Below are positions 1-12,084 of a stretch of 64,000 nucleotides of DNA, piece by piece. The stretch's first letter is position 1. Every line of letters begins with the position of its first letter. Both the position numbers and the translations under genes were made by a program. This stretch comes from Sphagnum compactum (Eukaryota; Bryophyta; Sphagnopsida; Sphagnales), in the NCBI GenBank assembly GCA_965153455.1, contig OZ234498.1, forward strand, positions 744,001 to 808,000. Reading direction: 5' to 3'. The notes beneath the pieces were generated by a model. The model made no database searches. It had not been told where the DNA came from and saw only the letters and a program-made list of their open reading frames with translations.

Positions 1-412
1 TTGTATTTGTAAGGGTTATAAGCCCTTGTCCACTTGGAGAACATTTTGCTTCATAGGTTAGTTTTACGTCATTAATGCCTTTGTGTTCAAATTTTTTTTC
101 ATTTTTTGTGTGTGGAAAAAATGTTGCCTACCATGGTCAAGAAAACAATGGATTAACATGTTTTGCCAAATCTTGTAGCTATAGTAGTAATCTTTATCAA
201 TTTTGATCTTTGAATGTTTTGTGGCTATGTGAATACATTGGTTTTGATTATCAATTTTGGAGTGAAACCCAATACCCATGCATATTGTTATGGGGTTGTT
301 TGAAATGAATGAAACAACTAAGCAATCCATGGTTATACAACTCTGGTTCTTGTTGGAGAGGTTTCATTTGTTACATTGAGTAATTGCATTTGTAAAAGAT
401 GAGGGCATTGAT

Positions 413-1301
413 TTGATAGTTATGGCAACAACTTTGCATTCTATCGTTGATTGTAAACTTTTGAAATTTTTGAGCATTTATGATGGTACGTGTTTTGGGC
501 ATGTGATGTTTAAGGCCTATTAGGATGCTACAAAAGATGATTAAAATATGTTTTCAACTGAAAAATGTCAAAGTGAAAAAAGTTAGGTTGGTTTACAAAA
601 AACCATTACTTGGACCAAAAAGTCTAGGAAAGAGAAGCAAAAGTGGGAGCATCCTTGTTTTGGCTAGGAACATTCCTATTTTGCTTTAGGAAAACTAAAA
701 ATTGATGTTGAAAATAAAATACTTTTGTGAAAATCAAATTTGTCAACAAGGTCCTTATGTTTGAAAAAACTATTGAGTTTAAGAATGCCATAATTTTTTG
801 TTATGGCAAGTAAAAATCAATGGCTTCACAATAAATAATATTTAAAATTTAAATGTGGGCTATTGTTAAGGTAGTGACATTTACCTTGAATCATGTTGTA
901 GTGGCATGTGTGATGAATCAATTTAAGGGCCATTGATTGTTGCTAGATGCCTTGACAACACTTGTTGCATTTATTATGAACATGGAAGTTGAATTATTGT
1001 AGCTTTCTAATGAGTTTGAAATCTTGGACCTTTTTGGGGTAAAAATCTTATGTTTGCATGTAAATGTGTAATTGGAGGTCATAAAGGTGATCGTACCTTT
1101 TTTGAGGTCTTTAAGATCTTTTGATGCACGACAAGCTTACATCCTGATGGCTATCACGTTGAATCCACATTTTAAGATTTTGTGTGTCGTGGAAAATTTG
1201 GTGAGATGTGAGAATGCAATCCAGTTGGTAATTTAATATGATGTCAAAATTATCATTCCTTTTCTAATGGTGTGTTTTGATTGGTTGAACACTTCTGCTA
1301 A
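413..1301 (+). pseudogene. Decayed hAT-like transposase fragment
   Basis: No open frame survives, but reading the + strand across stops and frame changes gives the order of blocks seen in plant hAT-type transposase/RNase H-like proteins. Near 413-520 there is a block ending in G-T-C-F-G-H-V-M, like the C-F-G-H-A-M block of that family. Near 595-700 comes a T-I-T-W-T-K-K-S block, and near 730-810 a K-x-V-F-E-K-T-I-E-F-K-N-like block. Near 1115-1300 comes R-Q-A-Y-I-L-M-A-I-T-L-N-P-H-F-K followed by an A-I-Q-L-V...Y-D-V-K-I-I-I-P-F block. Frequent in-frame stops and shifts make it a fossil. A related copy lies at 50.4-51.6 kb in the same orientation. The family call rests on remembered motif order, not on a search. 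Confidence 0.55.
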
Positions 1302-2574
1302 TGCACGTGTTGTAACAATGGTTGATGTTACAAGACTAGATATTGAAAAAATATGTTTGGCGTAAGGTTTCACCATCAACTTGCAATTATTCAAAAAAAG
1401 TCATGTTCTTCAATCAAATTATAATTCCCACACGTACCTGCCTACATTTAAAGCCCATCGTCGATTTAACATCAAGGCATTTGTCACCCATAAACATGAA
1501 AAAATAGATTTTATAAAATAAAAGACTATTTAAATTTAACCACCAAAGCTAATCACTATCATTGGCCAATAAAAAAAATCAATTCCAACAACACTTTTGG
1601 TGGCCACAATATCTTACACATATTTGTCAACCCAAAGGGTTTTACATTATTTGAATGATGGGTTCATCTAGAAATTAGTGTAAAGGTCATTTTAATGCTG
1701 CGTGGTGGAGATGTTCAAAGACCCGTGGCTGAAAAATATTCATGAAACATGAGGGCTAGAATGGCTATGGCCTCATTTGGTGCCTTTATTTCAGAAGTTC
1801 CCTCACCTTGAGGCTTAAGGACATCTTTCCATTAGGCTGTTATGATCACAACAACTTCTCGACCTATGTACATGTGTTCACGGTCATTTCATAGCTCTCT
1901 CATAGCTCCACTGTTCAAGCATTGACACCCATCAGAGGAGCTATGAGAGTTGTGAGCCAAACCTCGACTCATCGTAAAATGACATCTATCTTTCTTTATG
2001 AAAACATGTGTTCATAGAGTTCTTAAGATGATTAACTACAAATTTTCAAGGGGACTTGCAGCTCTCCAATGGAAAACAACTACCTATCAAACTACATCAA
2101 GAAACAAGGCCTTATGTCACTGGCTTTCCATTAGGTTGCTCTGATCATAGCACATTGTTTGTAACTGGGATCACAGTAGCCTAATTGAAAGAGGACAAGA
2201 GTTCCAATCAGATGTCTAAAGAGAATTTTTACCTCACCATCTCTTGGCTACAAACTCCCTATTGACATGAAAACATGACTTTTTGAACAAAGATTGAAGA
2301 CCTTTTGTATAGAGTGAAGCCCTAAAGGTGGGACCATGCCCAAAATGCAGGGTTGGATTTTGCATTCATCCCCCACATGTGGGCCTCACCCATTGTAAAG
2401 CATGAGTTGAAGGCTATCATGAGCTTAAACATAGGTAGATCATGATGCATAAGAGGGGAAGGTTTTCATACCTACTTCCTTAAGAACGGGTTGGATCTTA
2501 CACCTTCTTAAGCTTACTCCTTAAGTGTAAGGTAAGGCCCTAAGATGATTACATTACTGGAAGATGGGGCTGCG

Positions 2575-2685
2575 AGGTAGCAATTGAGCCTAGTCCAACA
2601 TTCAGTAATGCCCTCATCCAAGGGGCTATGCAAGGTAGCACTTGAGCCTAGTGCAACATTTGGTAATGCCCTTATCCAAGGGGCC
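2575..2685. repeat. 58-bp tandem duplication
   Basis: Two adjacent copies start at 2575 and 2633. Each carries a gcctagt...caacatt...gtaatgccct...atccaagg core and differs from the other at only a few positions. Confidence 0.8.
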
Positions 2686-3813
2686 TTACCAAATGTAAAG
2701 ATCTTTATCACAAAATTTAGACGGACCAGATGATCCACACAGAAAGGAAGATCCCTTTGAAAAGGGAAAAACCCTCCATCAAATAAACAAAATTGTGCGA
2801 AGGTAAAGTTCCATTTTAGAACATGGTGTCCCATACGTAACACTAAATATTTTTTGGCAAGTCTTTATATGAGTGGGAAGGATCTTACACCCTCCCACTC
2901 TTAATCTCTAAGAACCTAAGCCCACTTTACAACCATTTTACCTCTATTTGAGCATTAGTTAAAAATTTAGTCCAATTTACTCATCGATGAATTAGATTGC
3001 AAATCCAACCATTAGATTCCAAGTTTACAAACTCATATTTCTTTGGTAAGAATTTCAGCCAAAATCAAGATGAGATAGTGAAGATGGATTGAGCTCATAC
3101 AATCGGGTAAGTGATGCCCAAGATTGGAATTGAAGCTTCATTGGGACTTTTTTTTGGTGTGATATGGATCAATGCATACATTCTAAAAATTGTTCCACAA
3201 AACATTACTAAAATCTGCATATAGTTGAGATTATTCATTAGACATGCTTCCAAATCAACCCTTCCAATTTGGTGATTTCAACTCACCTTTCTCTGAAACC
3301 CTTACAACTTCTCAATTTCTTCAACATCTTTACAAATTTACAAATTAATTTCTTTCCTTACACAACACTAGATTAATGCCAATTTGGATGGAGGGAGGAA
3401 GGCCACCATGTGTGTTTGCTAGACTTATGTGAGGTGTGTAAAATGGCCACTAAATGGCCTTCACATGGTATTTGCTTCTTCCCCATTGTACCCATTGTGA
3501 AACATCAAGCTTATGGAAGCCAATTTAAATTCCTTACTACCTATTCTCAAAGATTTGTGGAACTAGAAGACATGATGTCGTTCTATAGATGTTGTAGACA
3601 ATATTAATGTGAGAAAGGCAACACTTTTTTTTCCATTCTTAGCAATTTATTATGACATTTTGTTTATTTGATGTTCACATCTCTCCTTCACCTTTGGCCA
3701 AATATTTTCATGCGTTTATAACATTCAAAATGTCTGTGGGATTCATTGTATGAACTTCTACCTTCAAATGCAAAATTGCAAAAAAAATTCAAGATATAAC
3801 AAATAACAAGGCA

Positions 3814-3955
3814 AAATTAAGGTGGTTGCACCAAAGTGGCCACCTCCAAAATCTAGAACTTTGTCCAATTTGTCTGACCCCCTTTTGATCCAAGACATTA
3901 TGATCTCAAACCATGGATATTAGACAATAATTAGTGCAAATTTCCACCTTAATTT
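3814..3955. mobile_element. Small MITE-like element, TIR AAATTAAGGTGG
   Basis: A 142-bp segment is bounded by a perfect 12-bp inverted repeat, AAATTAAGGTGG at 3814 and its complement ending at 3955. The similarity extends inward through a GCAC block. The same 12-mer lies in the right terminal repeat of the 631-bp element at 35637-36267, so this may be a short family member. No target duplication is obvious. Confidence 0.4.
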
Positions 3956-4391
3956 AGATATCAAATCTAGCATTTTGAAATGGATGTGACTATATGGTTA
4001 TTTGATAAAAATAATTTGTTAGTCAAATTGAATTTACCAAACAATAATTATCTGTGAAATCTTATAATTTACATTTAAGGTCAAAATAACATGACTTTAG
4101 AATTTCATGCAAGGAAGAACAGGAAATAGAGCATTTATCTTACTTTGAGGTTTAAAATTCTTTTGGGTGTGTGCATATTCAAGATGCTAAAGCCATGTCC
4201 CATACATTTAAGAAATAGTTCATGTACATCATTTTCCTTACATTATGGACTTATTAGAAATACTCAGTTGATATTAAAGAACTTGTACAATTCCCACTAT
4301 ATAATTTTCAATACCTGGTATAGCCTAGATGCTCCATGAGGAATCCTAAACTCAAAATGCCATGTTGAGAAAATGGGATTGAGCAAAGAGT

Positions 4392-4395
<4 letters not shown>

Positions 4396-4428
<33 letters not shown>
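4396..4428. repeat. (AG)n microsatellite
   Basis: Uninterrupted AG dinucleotide run of about 16 units. Confidence 0.95.
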
Positions 4429-4430
<2 letters not shown>

Positions 4431-5404
4431 AAGAGTGAACCTACAATGTAAATGAGCCATATACAAGCACACTGCACAGAACCTGAAAATAGACATGACA
4501 CTATTGTGCACATCATAAAATGTGTGGACTACCATCTTCATCATGAATGGAAGTGACTAGCTGCCGTTACTTGCCACTGACTTCATCAGCTCCTAACAGT
4601 GGATGTTAGCAAATCTACTCAAAACTTGAAGACTTGTACCATAAGAACAAGCATGGTTAGGGAAGAAAAGCACTTACTACGCATCCCTATGCCGAATAGC
4701 AATCTTGTGGCTGCTAATGTGAGGGTGTTTTGATGGGCCAGAACTGCACAGAGCAGACACACACGGCAAATCCTATTTGCTTGTCAATTGAAAAACCTAA
4801 ACCCTGCCAATCTAGAAGCAGATGGCAATTTGCCTTTGACAGTAAAAGATCATGATAGGAAGATATAGCAGGAGTGGAATTCAATATCACCCAAAATATA
4901 GCCAGTACTCCAAAGCTTCTGGTACAGTTTCTACTCATCTCCAAGGTGAAATCTCTTCCCAAGCACAGAGAGAGAAGAGGACCCAAAAGGGGAAGACTCC
5001 AGTTGGGCAGTGTTGTTCTACCTGCCTGATGCATTCCTTCAGATGACTCAAGCTGTAGACTAGAACTTGAAAAGAAATTCCATGACTCAAATGTCTCATC
5101 CAAAAAAATTGCAATGTCATACATCCATATCCAGAGTTCCCTTTGCTCATGCCCTGTTGCAATTCCTAGAAAGCCATAACTTGAACCAGAATCTGCCTGA
5201 AGCAGAAGTCTATGGTTATCAGATACCCTGCCTGTAAACAAGTAGTAAAATGTCTGTTTTGTCCATATGTCTCAGGTACCAGAAATCTTGGATTTCTTAC
5301 ACAGTACTAAAATCAGCATACATTGAGCTAGTTATTATTTCAAGTTCGGGCTCTCATCATGCCCTGTACAGATTGCAAATGCAGACAGGTGTTCATGTGG
5401 TAGC

Positions 5405-7843
5405 TCATTGTGTTGTGAATGATCTTCTTCTCAAAGTCAATGACCCAGACGACCCTTCAAAGAAATCCCCAATAGAACTTTCCAAATCTTCGGCTGAGAA
5501 CTTGATGTACTTGTCAGGATGCCTCCCTGTTTCTAAGAAGTTGCCATATCGACCAACAAATGCACGATATGCAGGTAGCAACTTGTCAGCAATGGAGATG
5601 CGGAGCTCATCACGAAGCTGAGGGTCAAACACAACCCATGTTGACTGTGCTTTATGAGCCTCCTCAAATGCTGCATTGAAGTTCTTGAACCTATCCTTAA
5701 GCACCACTCTGGAAACACCACTCGAGAAACTCCCTGAACTGTGTATGCCTTCATCTTTCAAGAAGGAAAGAACTTTGATCCATGCTGCCCTCTGGTAGCT
5801 TGTAGCAAACTGCCTGACAATTCCAGTCTGCTTCTTCACCCAGTCATCCCCAATGAGGACTATAACACATGAAGACTTGACCTTCTGCACTATGTAGTGC
5901 ACATTGTTCATAAGGAACAGGTATGTCAAGGCTGGGTCCTTGTAAATCTTTGATTTCCCATCTAGATTGTTGAGCAGCACATGGGTCAGCCAGTTTATTT
6001 GTACAGCCAACCGTGACATCTTCTCTCCCTCATGTCTGCCATCATCACCCAACAAGTCTGTCTCCCCATTCCCAGAGTCCAAAAGATTAGATCCATCCTT
6101 TTTCTTCTCCCCAAAGAGCTGCTCCAGAGTATCTTTATACACACACAGGAGCACGATATAGTTCATCACATATCGAGTCAAAGGGTGCACTCCACCTCCA
6201 GGCACAGGAGTCCGTAACCCGTCTCTTTGGATAGCATTCTCAAACTCAGCAAAAGTTCCTCTTGCTGCTTCTCCCAGGCGCATCAGAATCCCTGATGCCT
6301 CTAACTTCACACTTGCACCCGACCCTCCACAAAAAATGCTTTTAATCTCAGGAACAAGATCTCTAAGTGTTTCATACATGTCCAGCACCTTGAAGAGCTT
6401 CTCTGGAGACCTACGACTAATGGCTATGGCTTCACCAAAACTCAGCAGCTGCATCATTGCTCCTTTGGAGATGTCACTGAAACATGTTTCTGCAATGGGA
6501 GTTGGAAACACCTGCCAAAAGGGTGCCAGAGATTAAACTTTAGAAACAGAAATCAGGCACATATAGGCTTGAATTTCCACCAAAAAGCTCCCTATGCTGG
6601 TCTAAAGGTGCAAACAAGGGCTAGCAAGTATGCAATCAAACTCTGCAAGATGTCCTTCGACGATCAGCCTCCAAAGGAAGTGCTCCTCCTTGTTGTGCCT
6701 AAGGTGTTGCCATATCTTTATGTGCATAATATCTTGTTGTCCAAGGAAGATAAAAGCTGAGATTAGAAATGGACAGAACCCAATCACAAAGCAGCTTCTC
6801 ACCTGATCACAAAGCAGCTTCTCACTTGCAAAAAGCACCTTGACTCCCACTTTCATGGCCTGGATCCACTTCTTAATCTTATCTTCCAGTGTCTCCCAAG
6901 GCATCTTCTGGACCTCATCAATGCTGAGCTTCTCCACACCAAGCCCATACAAACTCTCCTCCAACACAGTCTTCCTGGAATTAACATACAACTGACAACA
7001 CTCATTCTGGTACTTCGCCGCAATCATGCGTTGGGCAATGTTGCCAAGGTCGAGTACAACGTCAGGATGCACCAAATCCACTACTGTTGACGTAGTCTGT
7101 TGCACCAGTGCTGCAGGTGTTGCAACCGTAGCAACATCTTCATCTGCATTGTCATCGCCGGAGCTCTCCTCCGCTGCTATGGCATCGTCGTGATCATCAA
7201 GAGAATGTTGGAACGATGAGGATCCTGCTGCCTCTGCCGCTGCCAGCGAGTCAAACAGCCAGTCAGGGTCCACAGATCGGCTGTTTTCCAGCAGCAAATG
7301 GCGGAATTCCTCCTGCAGTCTCTCCATCGCCAGCTGAAGCAAGTTCTGCGCTCTCGCTTGCGATTCAGGCTCTCTATTCTGCAGAAACAACGAATCCAAC
7401 ATGTACTGTACCTCGTCCACAGCTTCAAGGTAAGCGGCAGCTTCTTCTTCTGGGCACTCGAAGATCATCTGCTGCTTGGCTTGCTCTGAGTACCCCATGT
7501 CCCATCGCACCACCACATCCTCCGCAGCATCAAGTCTCGATTCACGAAGCTTCGCACTGCCAGTAGTCGTGTTGTTCCGGGAGACGTTGGAAGAAGAAGG
7601 TCGTCGAGAGTGGTTCTGTTGTTGTTGAGACTCCGCCGCTGCGGCGGCGGCCTCGTAGTAGTCTGAGTCCTGCGAACTTGTCGATTCGTGTTTCTTGTTC
7701 ATGTCGTTCATGCTGGAGAATCTGTGATCAAACTTTGAGAGAATTTGCAGCATGTCGTCTGTCATCGTGTCTGTAGTGCCTAACGATCTCACTATATGTT
7801 GTGCCGTCATTAGCACCCGCTCTTCTCCATCTGGTGCTGCCAT
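5405..7843 (-). CDS. EXO70-family exocyst subunit
   Basis: Exo70 is the exocyst subunit that binds phosphoinositides and tethers secretory vesicles to the plasma membrane. I predict two exons on the minus strand, 7843-6803 and 6511-5405, joined phase 0 by a 291-bp intron (CAG|GTGAG donor, GGCAG acceptor), giving 715 aa, within the usual plant EXO70 range. Exon 1 has a helical N-terminus (residues 8-45), Ala/Gln- and Ser-rich linkers (64-98), an acidic stretch (215-236), and the start of the Exo70 domain from about residue 262, with E-K-L-S-I-x-E-V-Q-K-M near 304 and S-E-K-L-L-C-D-Q at the junction. Exon 2 continues with F-G-E-A-I-A and the helical C-terminal domain, ending in a basic R-R-R tail. 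The ATG at 7843 is the first in frame. Plants have many EXO70 paralogues. The single intron suggests a type outside the intron-rich EXO70A group, but I cannot assign the clade. The region 4714-5404 is probably its 3' untranslated sequence. Confidence 0.93.
6783..6825 (-). repeat. 23-bp tandem duplication across the EXO70 splice donor
   Basis: Two identical 20-bp copies lie at 6825-6806 and 6802-6783 (minus strand), separated by CAG. Copy one is exon sequence coding for the conserved S-E-K-L-L-C-D-Q block. Copy two is the first 20 nt of the intron and supplies the GTGAG donor. A second donor-like GTGAG therefore sits 23 nt upstream, inside the exon. Confidence 0.9.
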
Positions 7844-8627
7844 TCTTCTCCTTGACCCAGCAGCACAACAGAAGCTCCAAAACTCCTTAGTCTACCTTAA
7901 CATCATCCTTCGCCGGCAAAGAAACAAAACAAAACAAAGGAAGACTCCTAGGTTCATGAACATCCGGAAAAACACTCAACCAGCGGCTTCCACAACTCCA
8001 TCTCCTCCTCTTCTCTCTTCACTCTACCTACACATTTCATCTTTACTATCCTCTGTAGCAAGAAAAAAACAATCGCACTACAGAATTGTGGGCGGGTGGG
8101 GGGGGGGAACCTTCCCTCCTTCACCTCGTCCAAACAGCACTACTAGGGCATAGTCTATCTGTTGCAAAACTGCACCAAATCGCAAGAGAGTGACGTCGAA
8201 ATGAAACTATCGATGGTAGGATTGCTCCCCTGTATATGTAGCGCAACAGCATTAGCTCGTGTGAGAAAAAAAGAGGCCAGAAAAGAAGGAAGTGTGAGAA
8301 GAGGAAAGAGCCGCCATCGCCAGAGAGAGAGAGAGAGAGAGAGAGTACACACGAAAGCTCTCCCGCTTCATCTTCTCCTTCGCAGGGATGATCTTACTAA
8401 TCAATTATCCGCTAATTAATCTTACTTAGTCTTAATTGGATTTTAATTAGTGATAATCCGGATCTGTTCCTCTTCCGGTGTTCGAAACGATCGAGAGGTT
8501 GGGTTACCGCGACGAAGACCGGGGTTAAGGACTTGGGTTAAGGTAAACTCGATTCTACTCACCCCTTTTTCCACTGACATTTTCTGTCTTTCCCACTATT
8601 ATGCACGTTTTTTTTTCTTTCAAACTG
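7844..8627 (-). promoter_or_regulatory. EXO70 upstream region with (TC)n tract
   Basis: The segment upstream of the EXO70 ATG contains pyrimidine-rich stretches on the gene strand and an uninterrupted AG run on the plus strand at 8322-8345, read as (CT)n in the direction of the gene. CT-rich tracts are frequent near plant core promoters and in 5' leaders. A guanine run lies at 8098-8107. No clear TATA box was assigned. Role inferred from position only. Confidence 0.35.
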
Positions 8628-8985
8628 TCGCATTCACACGCAAGTTTTGCGGTTGGAGATGAGGTTACCCCCCCCAAAAAGGTTCCCATTCGCACTCAAG
8701 TTCTTTAGGGACTTTTCATACTGACGTTTAGGTCTTTCTCCTATTGGGAGAAGTTACATTCTTTGAAAGTATCCCATTCACATGCAAGTTTTAGGGTTGG
8801 AGGAGTTTTCTCGCAAATGGTCCCATTCACACACAAGTTTTAGGATTGGATGAGTTTTTCACAAATGGTCCCATCCACACTCGAATTTTTTTAATGTGGA
8901 ATTTTTCATGGTCTCTTTCACACTTGAATTTTAAAGTTGTGGAAGTTTCTTGCAAATCATGGTGCTATTCACATTAAAGTTTTGA
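8628..8985. repeat. Degenerate ~45-50-bp minisatellite, about seven units
   Basis: Units share a cccattcacac(a/g)caagtttt(a)ggttgga(g) core and occur near 8628, 8687, 8773, 8822, 8869, 8914 and 8960. They decay progressively to the right. Confidence 0.7.
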
Positions 8986-9248
8986 AGATTTTTCTTTTTA
9001 ATTAGTAGGTATATATTCTTGTGTTTTTATTATTTAACTACATACTAGCTTTAGTCAACCCAAAAAAACCAAACCCCTTTTGCATTAAGTGGTCTTACTA
9101 ATCTATTTCTGAATAGACAAACACAAAGGAAACATGCTACACAAAATATCCATTAAATTCATTCATGACCAGCTTGCAAATGATTTTGTTTATTGTTTAC
9201 AATTTTACGTCCGTTTGGGACCAGAGAGTCCATTAGACGAAAAGTAGA

Positions 9249-10367
9249 TCATGGAGGATAGATTGTCTTCTGGTACTGGCAGCATGCCACAAACTTGGCC
9301 AGTGCGACCATGTTTGTAATCTGCATGAGTTCAGCAAGAGTGTTAGTGTGGGTGAGGGGTAGGGTCGAACAAAAACGTTCCCTAACTTTTTGTGTATTTG
9401 GACAAATAAGAAGCAAGTGTTCTTCATCCTCAACCTTCCCCAAATCGCAGCTTCGACAAAGCCTCTCTGCGTATGGCACGCCCTTCCACGCACCTAGCAC
9501 TACCTCAAGCTGCGTGTTACCACATTGAAACCGGGCCAGAGCTTTCCGTAGCTGAACGCAGCTGATGTCACACAAATAGCTTTTGCTCTCATACAACATA
9601 CCCTTGAAGCGAAAGTATCTTGTCTGCACGCTGGTAGAGATCTCGCGGTTGGTAAAGAGATTTTCAATGTAAGCCAGTCGCATATTATCCTTCACCCTTT
9701 TTACACTCAATATTGTGAGGGAAAACTTGGAGGGGGTGGGGCCCCAGCCTCCTAGTTGATAGGGCCTCCTGTCGTAGATCTAGCACCAACCGGCTGCACT
9801 AGTTGTAGCGCGACTAGCTGAGCCATCTGAACTCCCACCCATACGTTGTGCGCATTGCACCAAAGTACTTGGCTCTCTGCCCAGCCTCTCACCCCTGCTA
9901 GACGGGTCGGGTGTATGTGTGTTGTCTTAGGAGCCGTTCCTAGCAGTTGAACAGTCCTCGCCTGGAGCACATGGGTCGTTACAGGCTTAGGCGTCGTTTC
10001 CAATGACGGTTGAACCGAAGGCAGAAAACCTACCACCTCCTAGGGTTGATTCTTGAGTAGCCATTTTTTCACGGATCTAGCCCAACAGTTCTTTCCCGCA
10101 ACAAACATAGCGAGTTAGGCTTCCCATGCCTTGCCAAGATGCGGTCTTTAGTGACCGTGCTCACACGGTTATAGTACAACAACGCTTGTCCCCATGCAAC
10201 GTGTTTAAAGGGGAATTTGCCAATTCTGCCAACACGATGGACGTGCTAATTATTTTTTGCACCCTGAGCAAGGACTTGAAGAACCCTCGGTACATTACTT
10301 CAATAGCCTTTATTTTCTTGGAGTCCACCCAAACCTCACAGGCATAACTTGCTGTGGAACGCACCAA
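9249..10367 (-). pseudogene. LINE ORF2 C-terminal region with Cys/His module
   Basis: The segment 10367-10161 carries Y-A-C-E-V-W and helical sequence typical of post-RT regions. The segment 9710-9249 carries R-F-Q-C-G-N, then a C-x2-C...E-D-E-E-H-x4-C array (R-L-C-R-S-C-D...H-L-L-L-I-C-P), a C-terminal zinc-knuckle-like module of many LINE ORF2 proteins. The stretch between them (10160-9711) has lost its reading frame. Confidence 0.7.
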
Positions 10368-10391
10368 CGTGTTGAAGAGGTCACAGCGTAA

Positions 10392-11335
10392 TTAGACGTC
10401 CATAATACATAGCTCCGCACAACAGTGGTTCAATGTGAATAGCGAGCGACAACTGGCAGCTGCTAGATGTTCCACTACACTGTCCAGGTTCGGGGTGGTC
10501 TCGAGCAGGATCCCCAGGTATTTGAAGGTCTGCACACGCTTAATAACATCACCTTCAAACACAAACTCTTGGCATGGGTCAGCAGAGTTGAACACCATGA
10601 CTTTCGTTTTTTTCACGTTCACTGTAAATCCACGTTCAGCACATAACTGTTGGAGTGCGTTTAACTGGTGTTGTAGTCCCACCTCTGACTCCGACGTCAG
10701 AGCAAGGTCATTTGCAAAAAGCAATAGCCATACGTGCACATTTGCAAAGGTCGGTGCATCGCATTCTCTGCCGTCCAAGTGCCCCTCCAGGGCATCCAAA
10801 TATAGCCCAAACAATAAGGGCTGAAAGGGCAACCTTGTTTCACACCTTGTTGGCACCTGAAGCTGGAGGTGACACCTTCGTATGGGTGGTTGATGCATAC
10901 GGTATCCTTGGTATACATCGCGTGTAAGCATCGTAAGAAGTGTCCCTCCACCCCGAGGCTAACCAACACCTCCCACAGCATTTCACATGGCATAGTATTG
11001 AACGCCTTTTTGAAGTCCACAAAACAATAATAGAGTGGCTTCTTTTTTGCCTTGCTCTGTTCTATCAAAGTTCGCAGTATGAAGAGTTGGTCAGTAGTGC
11101 GGTAATCTTTGCGAAACCCAATTTGACCCTTGGCACGCAACCCATGTTGTTCAGCCCACTCGCTCAGCCTTTTGTCAAGGATCATAGCGAACAGCTTTGC
11201 TAGGATAGGCCCAACAGTTATCCCCCTATAGTTGTCAAATTCGGAGGCATCGCCCCCTTTAAAGAGCGTGTGGACCACCCCAATGGAAAGGGCTTCTGGA
11301 AAGCCTTTCGCTAGAAAGCAGTTGAACGCTGTCAT
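10392..11335 (-). pseudogene. LINE reverse transcriptase domain (frameshifted)
   Basis: RT blocks are plain: N-Y-R-G-I-T-V, G-Q-I-G-F-R-K, F-V-D-F-K-K-A-F-N, Q-G-V-K-Q-G-C-P-F-S-P, then after a frame change near 10,800-10,900 the active-site block L-L-F-A-N-D-L-A, and K-Y-L-G-I. The catalytic F-A-D-D has become F-A-N-D, so the polymerase would be inactive even without the frameshift. Confidence 0.88.
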
Positions 11336-11493
11336 AGTGGCATGTGTAGCAGCTCTCTCGCATCCAAAATGAACTCAGCTTTCATACCATCCAAACCAGC
11401 AGCCTTATTCCTTTGTAGCTTTTTTAGCGCCTGAAATAGCTCAGCAAGTGTGATATCTGTGTTTAGGGTGTGGCTAGGTGGAGGTTCCGTCAC

Positions 11494-12084
11494 CTAGGCC
11501 GAATGATCAATTCGCAGCCGTATGGGTGGCGGAGACTGGCCAATTAGCCCGCGGAAGCCTTCCAAAAACGTAGCTGCACTGATTTTGTCCACAACGGGTA
11601 CCCGTGGCCGGTACTTTTCCCAGAACGAGAGTGCATCCACCTTGGCAAGCGTACACATATGTTGAGCTCTTGCAGTTTCCAAAAAAATTCTTTTCTTTTT
11701 TAATAAATTTTTGAATTTACTTGCCTGATGTTTAACAGCGTGCGAATCGGGGTTGGCTTTCAGCTAGAGCCTCAGCTCCCGCTTCGCTATACGACAGTCA
11801 GCATCAAACCAAGGTTTATGGCAATGTCGCGTTCTATAGTTTCTTCCCGAAGGTTTATTGCCAAAAGTAGACTCTGCTGCAGCACCCACGCACTGCTGCA
11901 GTAGGTCAGCTAACCCGTCTGCCTCCAGATGCCCGATTGAGTCAACAACCCATAGGTTTCCAAGATTCGTTGCTAGGGCAAGCTGATACTTTTCAGCTTT
12001 TGATTTATCATATTTGAACCTAGGTAGGAATTTTTTTGTTACAATTGTATGGTGTGGCTCAACAAAACTACAATCGATGCTCAA
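11494..12084 (-). pseudogene. LINE ORF2 linker between endonuclease and RT
   Basis: Two open segments in a third frame (12084-11764 and 11682-11494) join the endonuclease and RT blocks. They include an H-K-P-W-F-D-A-D-C-R-x-A-K-R-E segment and an F-W-E-K-Y-R-P segment, both characteristic of the linker region of LINE ORF2 proteins. The frame differs from both neighbours, so indels lie on each side. Confidence 0.6.

Larger units (their letters stand above)
1302..4713. other. AT-rich spacer, no gene recognised
   Basis: Short open frames here (for example 2514-2843 and 3410-3607) have no recognisable domain and low-complexity composition. The stretch holds a 58-bp tandem duplication (2575-2685), a short terminal-inverted-repeat element (3814-3955) and a GA microsatellite (4396-4428), listed separately. 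The remainder shows nothing I can support. Confidence 0.5.

Noticed and set aside
4714-5241. 175-aa minus-strand open frame next to EXO70
   Set aside because: It lies just downstream of the EXO70 stop on the same strand and has no domain; 3' untranslated sequence is simpler.
7752-8153. 133-aa plus-strand open frame over the EXO70 start
   Set aside because: Antisense to EXO70 exon 1 and its leader; no recognisable domain.
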